A stretch of 64,000 bases of DNA from Ruminococcus sp. HUN007 (GTDB lineage: Bacteria > Bacillota > Clostridia > Oscillospirales > Ruminococcaceae), in assembly GCF_000712055.1 (NCBI RefSeq), contig NZ_JOOA01000001.1:124001-188000 (forward strand). The letters run 5' to 3'. How positions within the stretch are numbered: position 1 is the stretch's first letter; every line of letters starts with the position of its first letter. The notes below the pieces were generated by a model. That model had not been told where the DNA came from. It saw only the letters and a program-made list of their open reading frames with translations, and ran no database searches. The translations under genes and the position numbers were made by a program. Below, piece after piece: positions 48,836-57,392 of this stretch.

Positions 48836-50746
48836 TCAGATCACCTTCACTCTCGTATCAGGAGAAAGCATCTTAAAGATTTCACCAACATTGATCTTAG
48901 CAGGGCTGTCTGCAAAGCAATCATCACGGAAAACAGCTCTGAGCGGCTGGCGTTTAGCAATAGTCTTTATAACATTTTCAGAAACATTCTTTTCAAAGCA
49001 GGCAATCAGATCGCCGTCATTGTACGTATGAACTGTCACGTTCTCAATCTTCTCAGACTTATACGGCATAGATAGCGGCAATCCCCATTCAAGCAAACAG
49101 CCGAACAAAAGATCAAGGTCAGTTCTGTCAGGTTTGATATTACTTTCAAAGCCATCAAGCATCTGCTGTGTTGTTTCGGCAGGAGTGTAATAAACGTCTT
49201 CCATATTGGTATCATCGAGTTTAAGTACACGGAAACCGTAATCAATATCCGCACCAGTTTCAGATTTAATCTTAGCGCCTGCCCTGCGAATACGTTCTTT
49301 GCCTATCTCACAGATATTCTTATAGCCTGCCTTAAATGCTTCGCTGCTTTCATCAGTTTTTTCAGGAAGTTGAACCATGATAAACTTGCGGTGTCCGCCG
49401 TCCTCAGCGTTTAACTGCATAACGGCATGGGCGGTGGTGGCACTGCCGCTGAAAAAGTCGAGGATAATATCGCCATCGGAAGTGTTGCCAAGTACACATA
49501 GTTTATAAAGCATTGAAACAGGCTTTGGAGTATCAAAATACGATTCACCGCCAAACAGTTTCATTAACTCTTTTGTACCATTTGTAGATGTGCCTATTCG
49601 CTCAGCTGTAAACCATGAATTATCCACTGAACCAAAGTCTTTCTTTTCCTCATAAAATACTTTTAGTTGTGGTTTACCCAAACCGTTATTCGTCCAAACT
49701 ATACGCCCATCTGCTAATGCTTGTTGAAATTTTTCGGGCATCATACGCCAATGCCTTCCATTAGGTGGTAAGATTTTTTCACCAGTAATCGGATTTACTA
49801 TTTCATACGTGAGATTTGGTCGAATATTTGGCGCATCAAAAGGATCTGCTTTCCATAATCCACGAGAATCGTTATCTGGATTGTCATATTTATCTTTGTC
49901 AAGAGGTAAAGGACGACAAACAAAACTATCTCGTTTCATCCATTCAGCAACGTTACTCTCTTTCAAACGCCTGTTTTCTTGTCTTCTGTTTTTAGCATAC
50001 ACGCAAATATACTCATGATTTACACTAAAATCAGTATCGTTTTGAATAGAAGCTCTTGATTGCCACGGAATCTGAGCAACCATATTTATTTCGCCAAAAA
50101 CTTCATTACACACTTGTTTCAGACTATCTATTTCATTATCATCAATACTGATAAATATTACACCATCATCAGCTAGCAGATTTCTTGCAAGAATTAGCCT
50201 TGAATAGATCATACTGCACCAATCGGAATGAAATCTACCGTTTGAATCGGTGTTCTTGAAAAGGCGGTTGCCATCCTCGTCAAGCTGTCCGCTTTCCTCT
50301 GCGTAATCATCGGAAGTCATAGTAAAGTCATCGCGGTAAATAAAGTCATTTCCTGTATTGTATGGTGGATCGATGTAAATCATCTTAACCTTACCGAGAT
50401 AGCTTTCCTGCAACAGTTTCAGCACTTCAAGGTTGTCGCCCTCAATGTAAAGATTTTCTGTGGTTTCCCAATTCACACTTTCCTCTTTACATGGACGAAG
50501 AGTTTTACGTATAGGGCGGTTAGCTTCAGCAATAGCAGCTTTTTTACCTACCCATGTAAATTCGTATGATTCGTCGCCTTCAGCAATATCTTCACTTAGC
50601 ATTGCACGGAGTTTTTCGAAATCAATTGCTTTTTTCAGCTTTCCATTTTCTGCAGATGTTTCAGTAATACAATTTGGAAACAGTGCTCCAATCTTTTCTA
50701 TGTTTTTCTCCGTTAGGTTTGGAGATTCCATTTTCATTTTATCCAT
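48836..50746 (-). CDS. mod: Type III-like N6-adenine DNA methyltransferase
   Basis: 636 residues from the ATG at 50746 (AGGAG 10 nt upstream); a longer frame reaches 50767. Beta-class order: the catalytic motif IV MIYIDPPYNTGNDFIYRDDF near residue 135 precedes motif I DIILDFFSGSATTAHAVMQLN (AdoMet site) near 440. The stretch between is the target-recognition region. It would methylate one strand of a short asymmetric site. The gene overlaps no neighbour; the next gene upstream ends 13 nt before it. Confidence 0.9.
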   Translation of the reverse strand: MDKMKMESPNLTEKNIEKIGALFPNCITETSAENGKLKKAIDFEKLRAMLSEDIAEGDESYEFTWVGKKAAIAEANRPIRKTLRPCKEESVNWETTENLYIEGDNLEVLKLLQESYLGKVKMIYIDPPYNTGNDFIYRDDFTMTSDDYAEESGQLDEDGNRLFKNTDSNGRFHSDWCSMIYSRLILARNLLADDGVIFISIDDNEIDSLKQVCNEVFGEINMVAQIPWQSRASIQNDTDFSVNHEYICVYAKNRRQENRRLKESNVAEWMKRDSFVCRPLPLDKDKYDNPDNDSRGLWKADPFDAPNIRPNLTYEIVNPITGEKILPPNGRHWRMMPEKFQQALADGRIVWTNNGLGKPQLKVFYEEKKDFGSVDNSWFTAERIGTSTNGTKELMKLFGGESYFDTPKPVSMLYKLCVLGNTSDGDIILDFFSGSATTAHAVMQLNAEDGGHRKFIMVQLPEKTDESSEAFKAGYKNICEIGKERIRRAGAKIKSETGADIDYGFRVLKLDDTNMEDVYYTPAETTQQMLDGFESNIKPDRTDLDLLFGCLLEWGLPLSMPYKSEKIENVTVHTYNDGDLIACFEKNVSENVIKTIAKRQPLRAVFRDDCFADSPAKINVGEIFKMLSPDTRVKVI

Positions 50747-50759
50747 ATTAAACTTTCTC

Positions 50760-51392
50760 CTACTCAATAACTTCTAATTTAGATATATATTCCCGTACAC
50801 AATTATTTAATTCTAGCCATTTATTATTGATGATTGTAGTTCGCTCATATTCTTCAGCTGTAAATGTTTCCTTTTCTTCTTGTGATGCAAAAAATAATAC
50901 ATCGAACCTTCTTTGAAACGCATCAAGTTGTAGACGGCACAATTCTAATATTTCATTATATTTATTATACAAATCCACCGAGATAAAAGCACCGTTTGCA
51001 AATAAAGCATCTTGTGCAGTAACAACAGCATTATTAGCATCTATATAATTATTATTTTCATATTCTTTTCTTTTTTCTTTATTTGTTGGTAAATACACCA
51101 ATCCAGTTGGAATCATTATACTGATTTTTTTAATAGCAGTACTAAATTCTTTACTTAGCGTTCTATAAATTTGAAATTCTGCATCAAATCTTACTTGACT
51201 TACATATTCTTTTTTGTTTAATTCTGTTTTGTATTTTTCTAATTTCTGTTCCAACTTATTTTCATACTTAGAAGTAATTCTATCAGCAATATAATTTGAT
51301 GAAAATTTAATAACTGCAGTAGCTATGCCACCAATACCGCCAGCACTTACAATACATGCTACTACAATAGATGAGACTTGTGATAAATCCAT
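50760..51392 (-). CDS. Membrane-anchored coiled-coil protein inside the restriction operon
   Basis: 210 residues. One N-terminal membrane segment (about 8-32, SIVVACIVSAGGIGGIATAVIKF), then a coiled coil (about 38-75, SKYENKLEQKLEKYKTELNKKEY) and a helical rest. No enzymatic motif seen. The gene is 2 nt after the DUF4391-like gene and 13 nt before mod, so it is co-transcribed with both. It may be an accessory that brings the complex to the membrane, or an unrelated gene that inserted into the operon. It is more AT-rich than the flanking genes. Confidence 0.7.
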   Translation of the reverse strand: MDLSQVSSIVVACIVSAGGIGGIATAVIKFSSNYIADRITSKYENKLEQKLEKYKTELNKKEYVSQVRFDAEFQIYRTLSKEFSTAIKKISIMIPTGLVYLPTNKEKRKEYENNNYIDANNAVVTAQDALFANGAFISVDLYNKYNEILELCRLQLDAFQRRFDVLFFASQEEKETFTAEEYERTTIINNKWLELNNCVREYISKLEVIE

Positions 51393-51394
51393 TA

Positions 51395-52036
51395 CTATTC
51401 CTCCAACTTCTTTATAAGTGTTTTCAACTGTTTATTTAACTCTACCTGTCGGTTGAATTGTTTTTCCTTGCGTACCTTTGCACGAAGTTTTTCAATTTCT
51501 TTCTCAAGCTTCTCACGTTCATTCTGCCGCTCAACAGATTCTTTCAGGCTTTCACTCTTTTCATTTGAGAGTGTATCACCTGCTATCTGACGAACAAGAT
51601 TTTCATAGACTGTATCCATATTCAGTCCGTCTATCTGTAAAGAAAAATCTTCTTCAGTAACCCAGCCAGTATGATAATAGTTACCGACCTTAAAGGCTGT
51701 ATTTGTACTCTCTTCCTTGTAACCAGTCCAGAGCTGATAACGCTCCTCGTATTCAAGTATAAAAATCAGATGGTAGTGCAGTTCCTTATCCATCTGACGC
51801 AGAACGTTTACATCAAGCTCGCTTGTTTTAAGCTTAATGAAAAAAACTTCAATCTCTTTAACAGTATTCCCCTTTTCAACATTAAGCGTATCGGAAGAAA
51901 GTTTATGTCCCCAGCGTATTGAATTGATCTGGTCAATGAAACTTCGTTCCAGTTTATTATCTACACTGAGTTTTTCGTAAAACTTATTTTTCGGTATGAG
52001 CTTTCCGAAATACGTACTTTCAGGTAATCCGAACAT
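51395..52036 (-). CDS. DUF4391-like protein
   Basis: 213 residues. MFGLPESTYFGKLIPKNKFYE, KLERSFIDQINSIRWGHKLS and TVKEIEVFFIKLK, then a small alpha+beta core (YHLIFILEYEERYQLWTGYKE), match the DUF4391 family as I know it, which often lies between a SNF2-type helicase and a type III-like mod gene. The last 55 residues are a coiled coil (EKLEKEIEKLRAKVRKEKQF). The start codon overlaps the stop of the helicase gene (TAATG), so translation is coupled. Role unknown; possibly a bridge subunit. Confidence 0.75.
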   Translation of the reverse strand: MFGLPESTYFGKLIPKNKFYEKLSVDNKLERSFIDQINSIRWGHKLSSDTLNVEKGNTVKEIEVFFIKLKTSELDVNVLRQMDKELHYHLIFILEYEERYQLWTGYKEESTNTAFKVGNYYHTGWVTEEDFSLQIDGLNMDTVYENLVRQIAGDTLSNEKSESLKESVERQNEREKLEKEIEKLRAKVRKEKQFNRQVELNKQLKTLIKKLEE

Positions 52037-55000
52037 TATCCTTCACCGTCCTTTACAACAAGGAAGCAGATAAGTTCAAAATCCTGCAGCCCGGAAATAT
52101 CAGATACTAGCGCACTTGTGCCGCCAGTGCCGAAAAGACTGTCGATGTCACTTTCCTCTTTTGTATGAATGATCGAATCAATCGCCATACTGAGAAGTTC
52201 ACTCATCTGCGACATATCCCTGCCGTCGTCGGTTTCTTTGTTAAATTCAGCACAAAGTTTTTTAGACGGTTCCGACTTTCCTCTACAAAGCAAACGAACA
52301 TCGTCAAGAAGTTTTTTCGGATTTAAATAATCACATAGTACTTCACCGTCTACTCCGATATAAACCATGTAGAACGGATGAATACGGTTCTGATTTCCTA
52401 TGTTTACGCTTTCATTGACATTACGAAGAACAAAAATAACACCTTCGCCAAGTTCATCAGTTGCAGGAACAACGGCATGAAGTCCTTTCGGCTTCTTTTC
52501 GATGTCCTTGTGTGTTTTAAGGTATTCCAGCAGATCAAGACGGTATTCATTTAATCCCAGATCCATGATGGAAATTCCGTCGTTCATTTCTTCCATATCA
52601 ACAACTTCATTCATCATCTTTCGAAGCTGTGAACTTCTGTATTCGAGATCACCTTTTTCTTCTGCATTGATAAGATCATCGTCACCGGTCGAAGTCATTA
52701 CAGAGATCTTCATTCTCATTTCAACACGGGATTTCAGATTCAAATAATCGTCAAGATCCATGTCCGGCCAGAAGTTCACAAGCTGGATAACATCATTTCT
52801 GCTGCCAATACGGTCGATTCGTCCGAAACGCTGAGTGATGCGGACAGGGTTCCAATGGATATCGTAATTGACCAAATAATCGCAATCCTGAAGGTTCTGA
52901 CCTTCTGAAATACAGTCCGTTGCAATAAGAATATCAATCTCCTGTGTACTGTTCGGCATAAGAACATCACGGCCTTTGGATATCGGAGAAAACAACGTAA
53001 GAACGTTATTAAGGTTTGTTCTTTTCAGCTTTATCGTCGTTCTGCCTTCAATCATACCAGTAACAGCAGCTGTTTCGAGTCCGAACTTGTTCTTTACAAA
53101 TTTGCTGACGTTTTCGTACAAATAATCTGCTGTATCAGAAAATGCGGTGAAGATTATCATTTTCTTGTTTCCAGGGTTGATAGGCTCATTCTGTTTTTTC
53201 GTAATCAGTTCATACAGAGCCTGAAGTTTGGAGTCATGTTCAGGAGTAATATCTTTGACCATGAGAATCAGAAGCTCCAGTGCTTCGCGGTCTTTATCCA
53301 GATCATCACGCCATGAACGGTAATCCATATCAGAAAGATCTATTTTTATTTTCTTTCCGACCATAAAATCAGTATTACTGTCGTCAATGTCGAAATCTTC
53401 ATCTGACATCTCATAAGCATTCAGATTCCCTGTTCCGTATTCTTCAAAAGAGTTTATGCTTTTTATTGTCGAATCGATAAGGCTATGAATTCTTTGAAGA
53501 GTAAGAGCGAACGAATTAACGGAACTTTCAAGTCTTTTCAGAAGATTGATAGCCATGAGTCTGCGTATACCAAGTTCGCGGTTTGACTGTCTGAAATTAT
53601 CGCTGACATCCATATACTTTGAAAGCTTACTTTCAAATATGTAGTGTGACGGCATATAGACGCAGAGCGAAAGATGCATAAGTGTGCTGTAAATTTCGTT
53701 GTAGTTCACTGCATCATCAAGATCAGTGAGCTTAGGTGTCAGTGATATCGGTTTAAGTCTGTCAGGAAACTTGCCTATCTTCGCACTGTTATAATATTTC
53801 TGAATATGTTTTCTTGAACGTGCTATCGTTACGCTGTCAAGAAGTTCGAAGAAATCAAAATCCAGCATACGCAGCAGAACATCCGTTGTTCTCTGTTCCT
53901 TTGGATAACTGCTCCACTCGTTGAACACTCTCTGTGCCTGACGGAAAATCTGTTCTATCGGTTTCTTCGTATTAAGCTTTTCACTTAAGTTTTCCGAACA
54001 TCCTTCATACGCAAGTGCAAGCTGATTTCGAAGATCAGTAAAGTGATTGTTTACCGGTGTCGCAGACAGCATAAGAACCTTTGTCTTTACACCTGCACGA
54101 ATAACCTTGTCCATTAGGCGCTGATATCGGTTTTCATGAGTGTTTGAATGAGTACCTATACCGTTTCTGAAATTATGAGATTCATCAATTACTATAAGAT
54201 CATAATTACCCCAGTTAAGGCGTTCAAGATCAAGTCCGTTTGAGTAACCACCGTCACGTGAAAGATCGGTATGGAAAAGAACATCATAATTTAAACGGTC
54301 TGTTGCAATCGGATTATTTACATAGTTATCCTTGTATGTATTCCAGTTTTCCGCAAGCTTTTTAGGACACAGTACAAGTACGGTCTTGTTTCTGTTTTCA
54401 TAATATTTAATAACTGCCAGAGCGGTAAATGTTTTACCCAAACCTACGCTGTCAGCAAGAATACAACCATTATATTTTTCGAGTTTATTGATAATTGCAA
54501 GAACTGCATCACGCTGGAAATCATAAAGAAGTTCCCATATCTTACTGTTCTTGAATCCGGTCGCTTCATTAGGCAGATCATCTTCTGAAATATCTTCAAG
54601 AAACTCACTGAAAACATGGTAAAGCGTCATGAAATAGATGAATTCAGGTGAGTTTTCATTATATGCAGTGCTGATGCTTTCAATTACAGTTTCTGTTACA
54701 TCTTCAAGTTTGTCTTTGTCATTCCATAAATTATTGAAGAGAGAAATATACTGCTGAGCAAAAGGAGTATCGAGACACTGAACCATATTATATGCGTTAT
54801 TACCACGATCACAGCCTATATCCGTTGTTGTAAACCCAACTATCGGAGAAAAAGCCGCAGCATCTTTTTCATTATCGACAGTAACAAAACCAATCATTCC
54901 GTCACCGCTGATATTTGAACGGAACTGAACCTTTTTGCGTATCCAGTCAGCACATTCCCTGGCAATTGCCTTCTGCGTCATTTCATTACGGAGCTTGATT

Positions 55001-55269
55001 TCAAATTCTGTTCCGTAAAGGCCAGACTCACGATCTTTTCGAGGAATGAAAAATTCACGTTTCTCCTTTTTTGAAGACTCTTTTACAAAAGTCGGAGAAG
55101 TGAAAATAAAACGAAGTTCATCTATACTGTCCAGCTGTTTCTTTAGTTCTTTATATGCATACATTGAAAAACATGAAGCTGCAATTGTTATTTTACTTCC
55201 GCTTTTAATGCTGTCTATCAGTTCGTCTTTTAAAAGTGTATTAATATTATCTATGACTTTCAAATGCAA
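52036..55269 (-). CDS. SNF2-type helicase with degenerate N-terminal PLD-like domain
   Basis: 1077 residues. Residues about 1-190 have a phospholipase D-like fold (KITIAASCFSMYAYKELKKQL, LRFIFTSPTF), but I cannot find the HxKxxxxD catalytic motif, so it is probably not a nuclease. The SNF2/RapA-like ATPase follows: Walker A ADSVGLGKTFTALAV, DEAH-box DLIVIDESHNFRN, motif III LMLSATPVNN, motif V SEGQNLQDCDYLVNYD and motif VI RITQRFGRIDRIGS. First gene of the five-gene operon. The start is TTG at 55269, with AAGGAGGT 5 nt upstream; a second TTG two codons later is possible. Confidence 0.85.
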   Translation of the reverse strand: MHLKVIDNINTLLKDELIDSIKSGSKITIAASCFSMYAYKELKKQLDSIDELRFIFTSPTFVKESSKKEKREFFIPRKDRESGLYGTEFEIKLRNEMTQKAIARECADWIRKKVQFRSNISGDGMIGFVTVDNEKDAAAFSPIVGFTTTDIGCDRGNNAYNMVQCLDTPFAQQYISLFNNLWNDKDKLEDVTETVIESISTAYNENSPEFIYFMTLYHVFSEFLEDISEDDLPNEATGFKNSKIWELLYDFQRDAVLAIINKLEKYNGCILADSVGLGKTFTALAVIKYYENRNKTVLVLCPKKLAENWNTYKDNYVNNPIATDRLNYDVLFHTDLSRDGGYSNGLDLERLNWGNYDLIVIDESHNFRNGIGTHSNTHENRYQRLMDKVIRAGVKTKVLMLSATPVNNHFTDLRNQLALAYEGCSENLSEKLNTKKPIEQIFRQAQRVFNEWSSYPKEQRTTDVLLRMLDFDFFELLDSVTIARSRKHIQKYYNSAKIGKFPDRLKPISLTPKLTDLDDAVNYNEIYSTLMHLSLCVYMPSHYIFESKLSKYMDVSDNFRQSNRELGIRRLMAINLLKRLESSVNSFALTLQRIHSLIDSTIKSINSFEEYGTGNLNAYEMSDEDFDIDDSNTDFMVGKKIKIDLSDMDYRSWRDDLDKDREALELLILMVKDITPEHDSKLQALYELITKKQNEPINPGNKKMIIFTAFSDTADYLYENVSKFVKNKFGLETAAVTGMIEGRTTIKLKRTNLNNVLTLFSPISKGRDVLMPNSTQEIDILIATDCISEGQNLQDCDYLVNYDIHWNPVRITQRFGRIDRIGSRNDVIQLVNFWPDMDLDDYLNLKSRVEMRMKISVMTSTGDDDLINAEEKGDLEYRSSQLRKMMNEVVDMEEMNDGISIMDLGLNEYRLDLLEYLKTHKDIEKKPKGLHAVVPATDELGEGVIFVLRNVNESVNIGNQNRIHPFYMVYIGVDGEVLCDYLNPKKLLDDVRLLCRGKSEPSKKLCAEFNKETDDGRDMSQMSELLSMAIDSIIHTKEESDIDSLFGTGGTSALVSDISGLQDFELICFLVVKDGEG

Positions 55270-55348
55270 AATACCTCCTTCACAATGGAGTAAGTTCCGT
55301 CACTGTTTTCCGTAAATCTATGATAATATGATTTTTTCTATAAAACGC

Positions 55349-55404
55349 AAAAAAGCCTGAAAGAACCTTCAGCTAATGCCGAGAGCTCTTTCAAGCTTTT
55401 CTTT
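55349..55404 (-). terminator. Terminator-like hairpin in the leader of the restriction operon
   Basis: On the minus strand AAAAGCTTGAAAGA pairs with TCTTTCAGGCTTTT (one mismatch) around an inner stem-containing loop, and is followed by six T. It lies between the operon promoter (55534-55562) and the helicase start (55269), so a full transcript requires read-through. The reverse direction also has a T-run. Confidence 0.7.
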
Positions 55405-55446
55405 TAAATATAAAATTGTGGCAAAAATATAAACAGGCGCAGTTAT

Positions 55447-55530
<84 letters not shown>

Positions 55531-55533
55531 CAA

Positions 55534-55562
55534 ATTATGCGGTATTCTGACATCCTTGTCAA
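55534..55562 (-). promoter_or_regulatory. Proximal promoter of the restriction operon
   Basis: Minus strand TTGACA (55557-55562), 17 nt, CATAAT (55534-55539). Start predicted inside the TCTG tract. Confidence 0.7.
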
Positions 55563-55626
55563 CCCCTTTTCATAAAAAATCATCATTCTCTTCATTTTCG
55601 TCAAAAACGGCAATGAAGATAACTTT

Positions 55627-55655
55627 ATTATACACTATTTTAGCATTTATGTCAA
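55627..55655 (-). promoter_or_regulatory. Distal promoter of the restriction operon
   Basis: Minus strand TTGACA (55650-55655), 17 nt, TATAAT (55627-55632), a consensus promoter about 90 bp upstream of the proximal one. A transcript from here would carry the complete tetranucleotide tract. Confidence 0.75.
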
Positions 55656-55695
55656 CAAGAGCAGTTAAATATTATATCAATTTGATTGCTTCAAG

Positions 55696-55963
55696 CCTTC
55701 TCCATAACGCATCAACCAAGCCTTAAGTACACAAACCTCCGCGCTATAATAAAAAGCAAAAGCCGGCAATGAGGGAGTAGGTGTTGGGAAAGGGTGTGCA
55801 GAGGGAAAACCGAAGGAAGAGGGAGAAATGCCGGCTTTTACTGCGGTTTTATTGTTCTCCCTCTTCCTAAGGTTGTCCCTTTGCATAGACCTATGAAAAT
55901 CACCATTACTTAAAATAAAAGAGAAATCCCTGAGGCAGCATTCACATACCACCTCAGGGAAAG
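55696..55963 (+). repeat. R2 structured dispersed element, copy A
   Basis: Core from ATAACGCAT (55704) to GACCTATGA (about 55897), plus a longer tail shared only with copy B, ending in the hairpin CCCTGAGG/CCTCAGGG. The 89-nt main hairpin is 55797-55885; the arms pair at 28 of 31 positions. The loop contains TGCCGGCTTTT (55829-55839), which is the exact complement of AAAAGCCGGCA upstream (55758-55768), so a pseudoknot or an alternative pairing is possible. A conserved TATAAT lies at 55745-55750. Confidence 0.9.
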
Positions 55964-55978
55964 ATAATTCATATTCAG

Positions 55979-57011
55979 TTAAAGAGTTTTACCGAGTGAT
56001 TCAGCTATCTGCTTTAATGTGTCAATATCCAAACCGGAATATCGTTCTATTTCATCTACAGGTTTTCCTTCATTGATCAACATTTTAGCGAACTCTTTGA
56101 CAGCACGATCTTTTTCCTCAATTAATCTGTCCTTTGCTGCAAGCTCTTGTTTAGCTGCCGCTAATTCCGCTTTTGCTGCATAAAGATCCTCAGTATAATA
56201 TCCGCTTATATTGCACATTCTGTCCATCACCTCATTATATTCCTTCGTCATCTTAATATCATAATCTTTTTTCAAGTTTGTCCTGCTTTTCTTTCGATGG
56301 TTTATTCTTTTCGAAAAGAACACTTAGCATATCGATAAGCTTGTTACCGCATTTACCTTCATCTCCGTTTGTGTGAAGGCAAACAAGGATTGTTTCCATT
56401 ATGTCGTAATCCTTTACCGGCAACTCCGCATCTCCAAACACATGTTTTTCTGTGACTTGATATCGGTTTATTGTATTCTGATATTCCTTCTCCGGATTGA
56501 TACAGATCCATATAGAATACACCTTTTTTATCTTACCATAATCCGATTCTGTAAATTCCACACCATACTGAGCTGATATCATTCTTGCATCGTAATACAA
56601 TCCTCTTTTAACAAGAGGATATCCCGGATTAAACTTATTCTGTGCCTCAAGGTTTATATATACTTTCGTATATTCTTCCTCTCCAGGTATGTGAATAACA
56701 AACCGTACATCGTAAGTAACTTTCCCCTCTTTCAGGTCGTTATCTTCATTTCCAGCCTGATTTATTTTCTCAGGCTTTTCCGTACGGTCATCTTCATCCC
56801 TGTGTACAGGAACATTAGCGATCTCCGGCTCACCGATAATGCATTCATCTTCAATTGTCTTCAGCGAAAGATCTGAAAGTTCGGGAATACACGATTTTAA
56901 AATTAAAGCACTTATTACCTTATAGCTTAATAAAGCCTTTGCACCAGCATCCATGTATTCTGCGCCTTCAAGTTTTTCGAGTACATGCCAGAACATTGTA
57001 CGTATTTCCAT
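55979..57011 (-). CDS. Rpn-type PD-(D/E)XK nuclease family putative transposase, split by one frameshift
   Basis: 343 residues after removing one base from T6 (56267-56272); the repaired junction reads KEKQDKLEKDYDIKMTKEYNEVM. The nuclease core has YDVRFVIHI (Asp) and VYINLEAQNKF (E-x-Q), as in Rpn/PDDEXK_2 recombination-promoting nucleases. The C-terminus has the usual coiled coil (AAKAELAAAKQELAAKDRLIEEKDRAVKEF, written here in shortened form: AELAAAKQELAAKD) and the small helical end DEIERYSGLDIDTLKQIAE. Two direct R2 copies flank it (55696-55963 and 57197-57386). The start lies just downstream of its promoter; SD is weak (GGAAATATGG). Confidence 0.75.
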
Positions 57012-57085
57012 ATTTCCTTTTCTGCCTCCATTATATCACTTTTTTCAGTGATATTCAAGTTTTTTAAATTTACTGTAGCAAGTAG

Positions 57086-57115
57086 ATTATACCATATATG
57101 CCATATCAATGTCAA
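57086..57115 (-). promoter_or_regulatory. Promoter of the Rpn-type gene
   Basis: Minus strand TTGACA (57110-57115), 18 nt, TATAAT (57086-57091). Confidence 0.75.
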
Positions 57116-57196
57116 TACATTTTCTGATATTTAGCTTATTATTACCATGGTAGATAGAATTGTAGCAGTAACTTCCTGAAGGAAGAAATAACACTC

Positions 57197-57386
57197 CCTT
57201 CTCCATAACGCATCAACCAAGCCTTAAGCCCACAAACCTCCGCACTATAATAAAAAGCAAAAGCCGGCAATAAGGGAGATGGTGTTGGGAAAGGTTGTCC
57301 CTTTGCATAGACCTATGAAAATCACCATTAATTATAATAAAAGAGAAATTCCCTGAGGCAGCATTCACATACCACCTCAGGGAAAG
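57197..57386 (+). repeat. R2 structured dispersed element, copy B (hairpin deleted)
   Basis: Same orientation and same ends as copy A, including the CCCTGAGG/CCTCAGGG end hairpin, but about 78 bp shorter: the proximal arm, the loop and part of the distal arm are missing between GGGAAAGG and the distal GGTTGTCCC. The deletion can be explained by recombination across AAGG. Confidence 0.85.
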
Positions 57387-57392
57387 AAAACA

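Noticed and set aside
44294..55269. A BREX system formed by brxL plus the methylase operon
   Set aside because: No pglZ, pglX, brxC or brxA was found; the methylase is of the type III Mod kind and brxL is only a fragment.
45763..55269. A DISARM system (helicases, PLD, methylase)
   Set aside because: There is no DUF1998 (drmB) gene, and the Res protein is a standard type III-like restriction subunit.
55745..55750. The conserved TATAAT of R2 as a proven promoter
   Set aside because: No -35-like box lies at a consistent 16-18 nt distance in all copies, so I list it only as a conserved feature.
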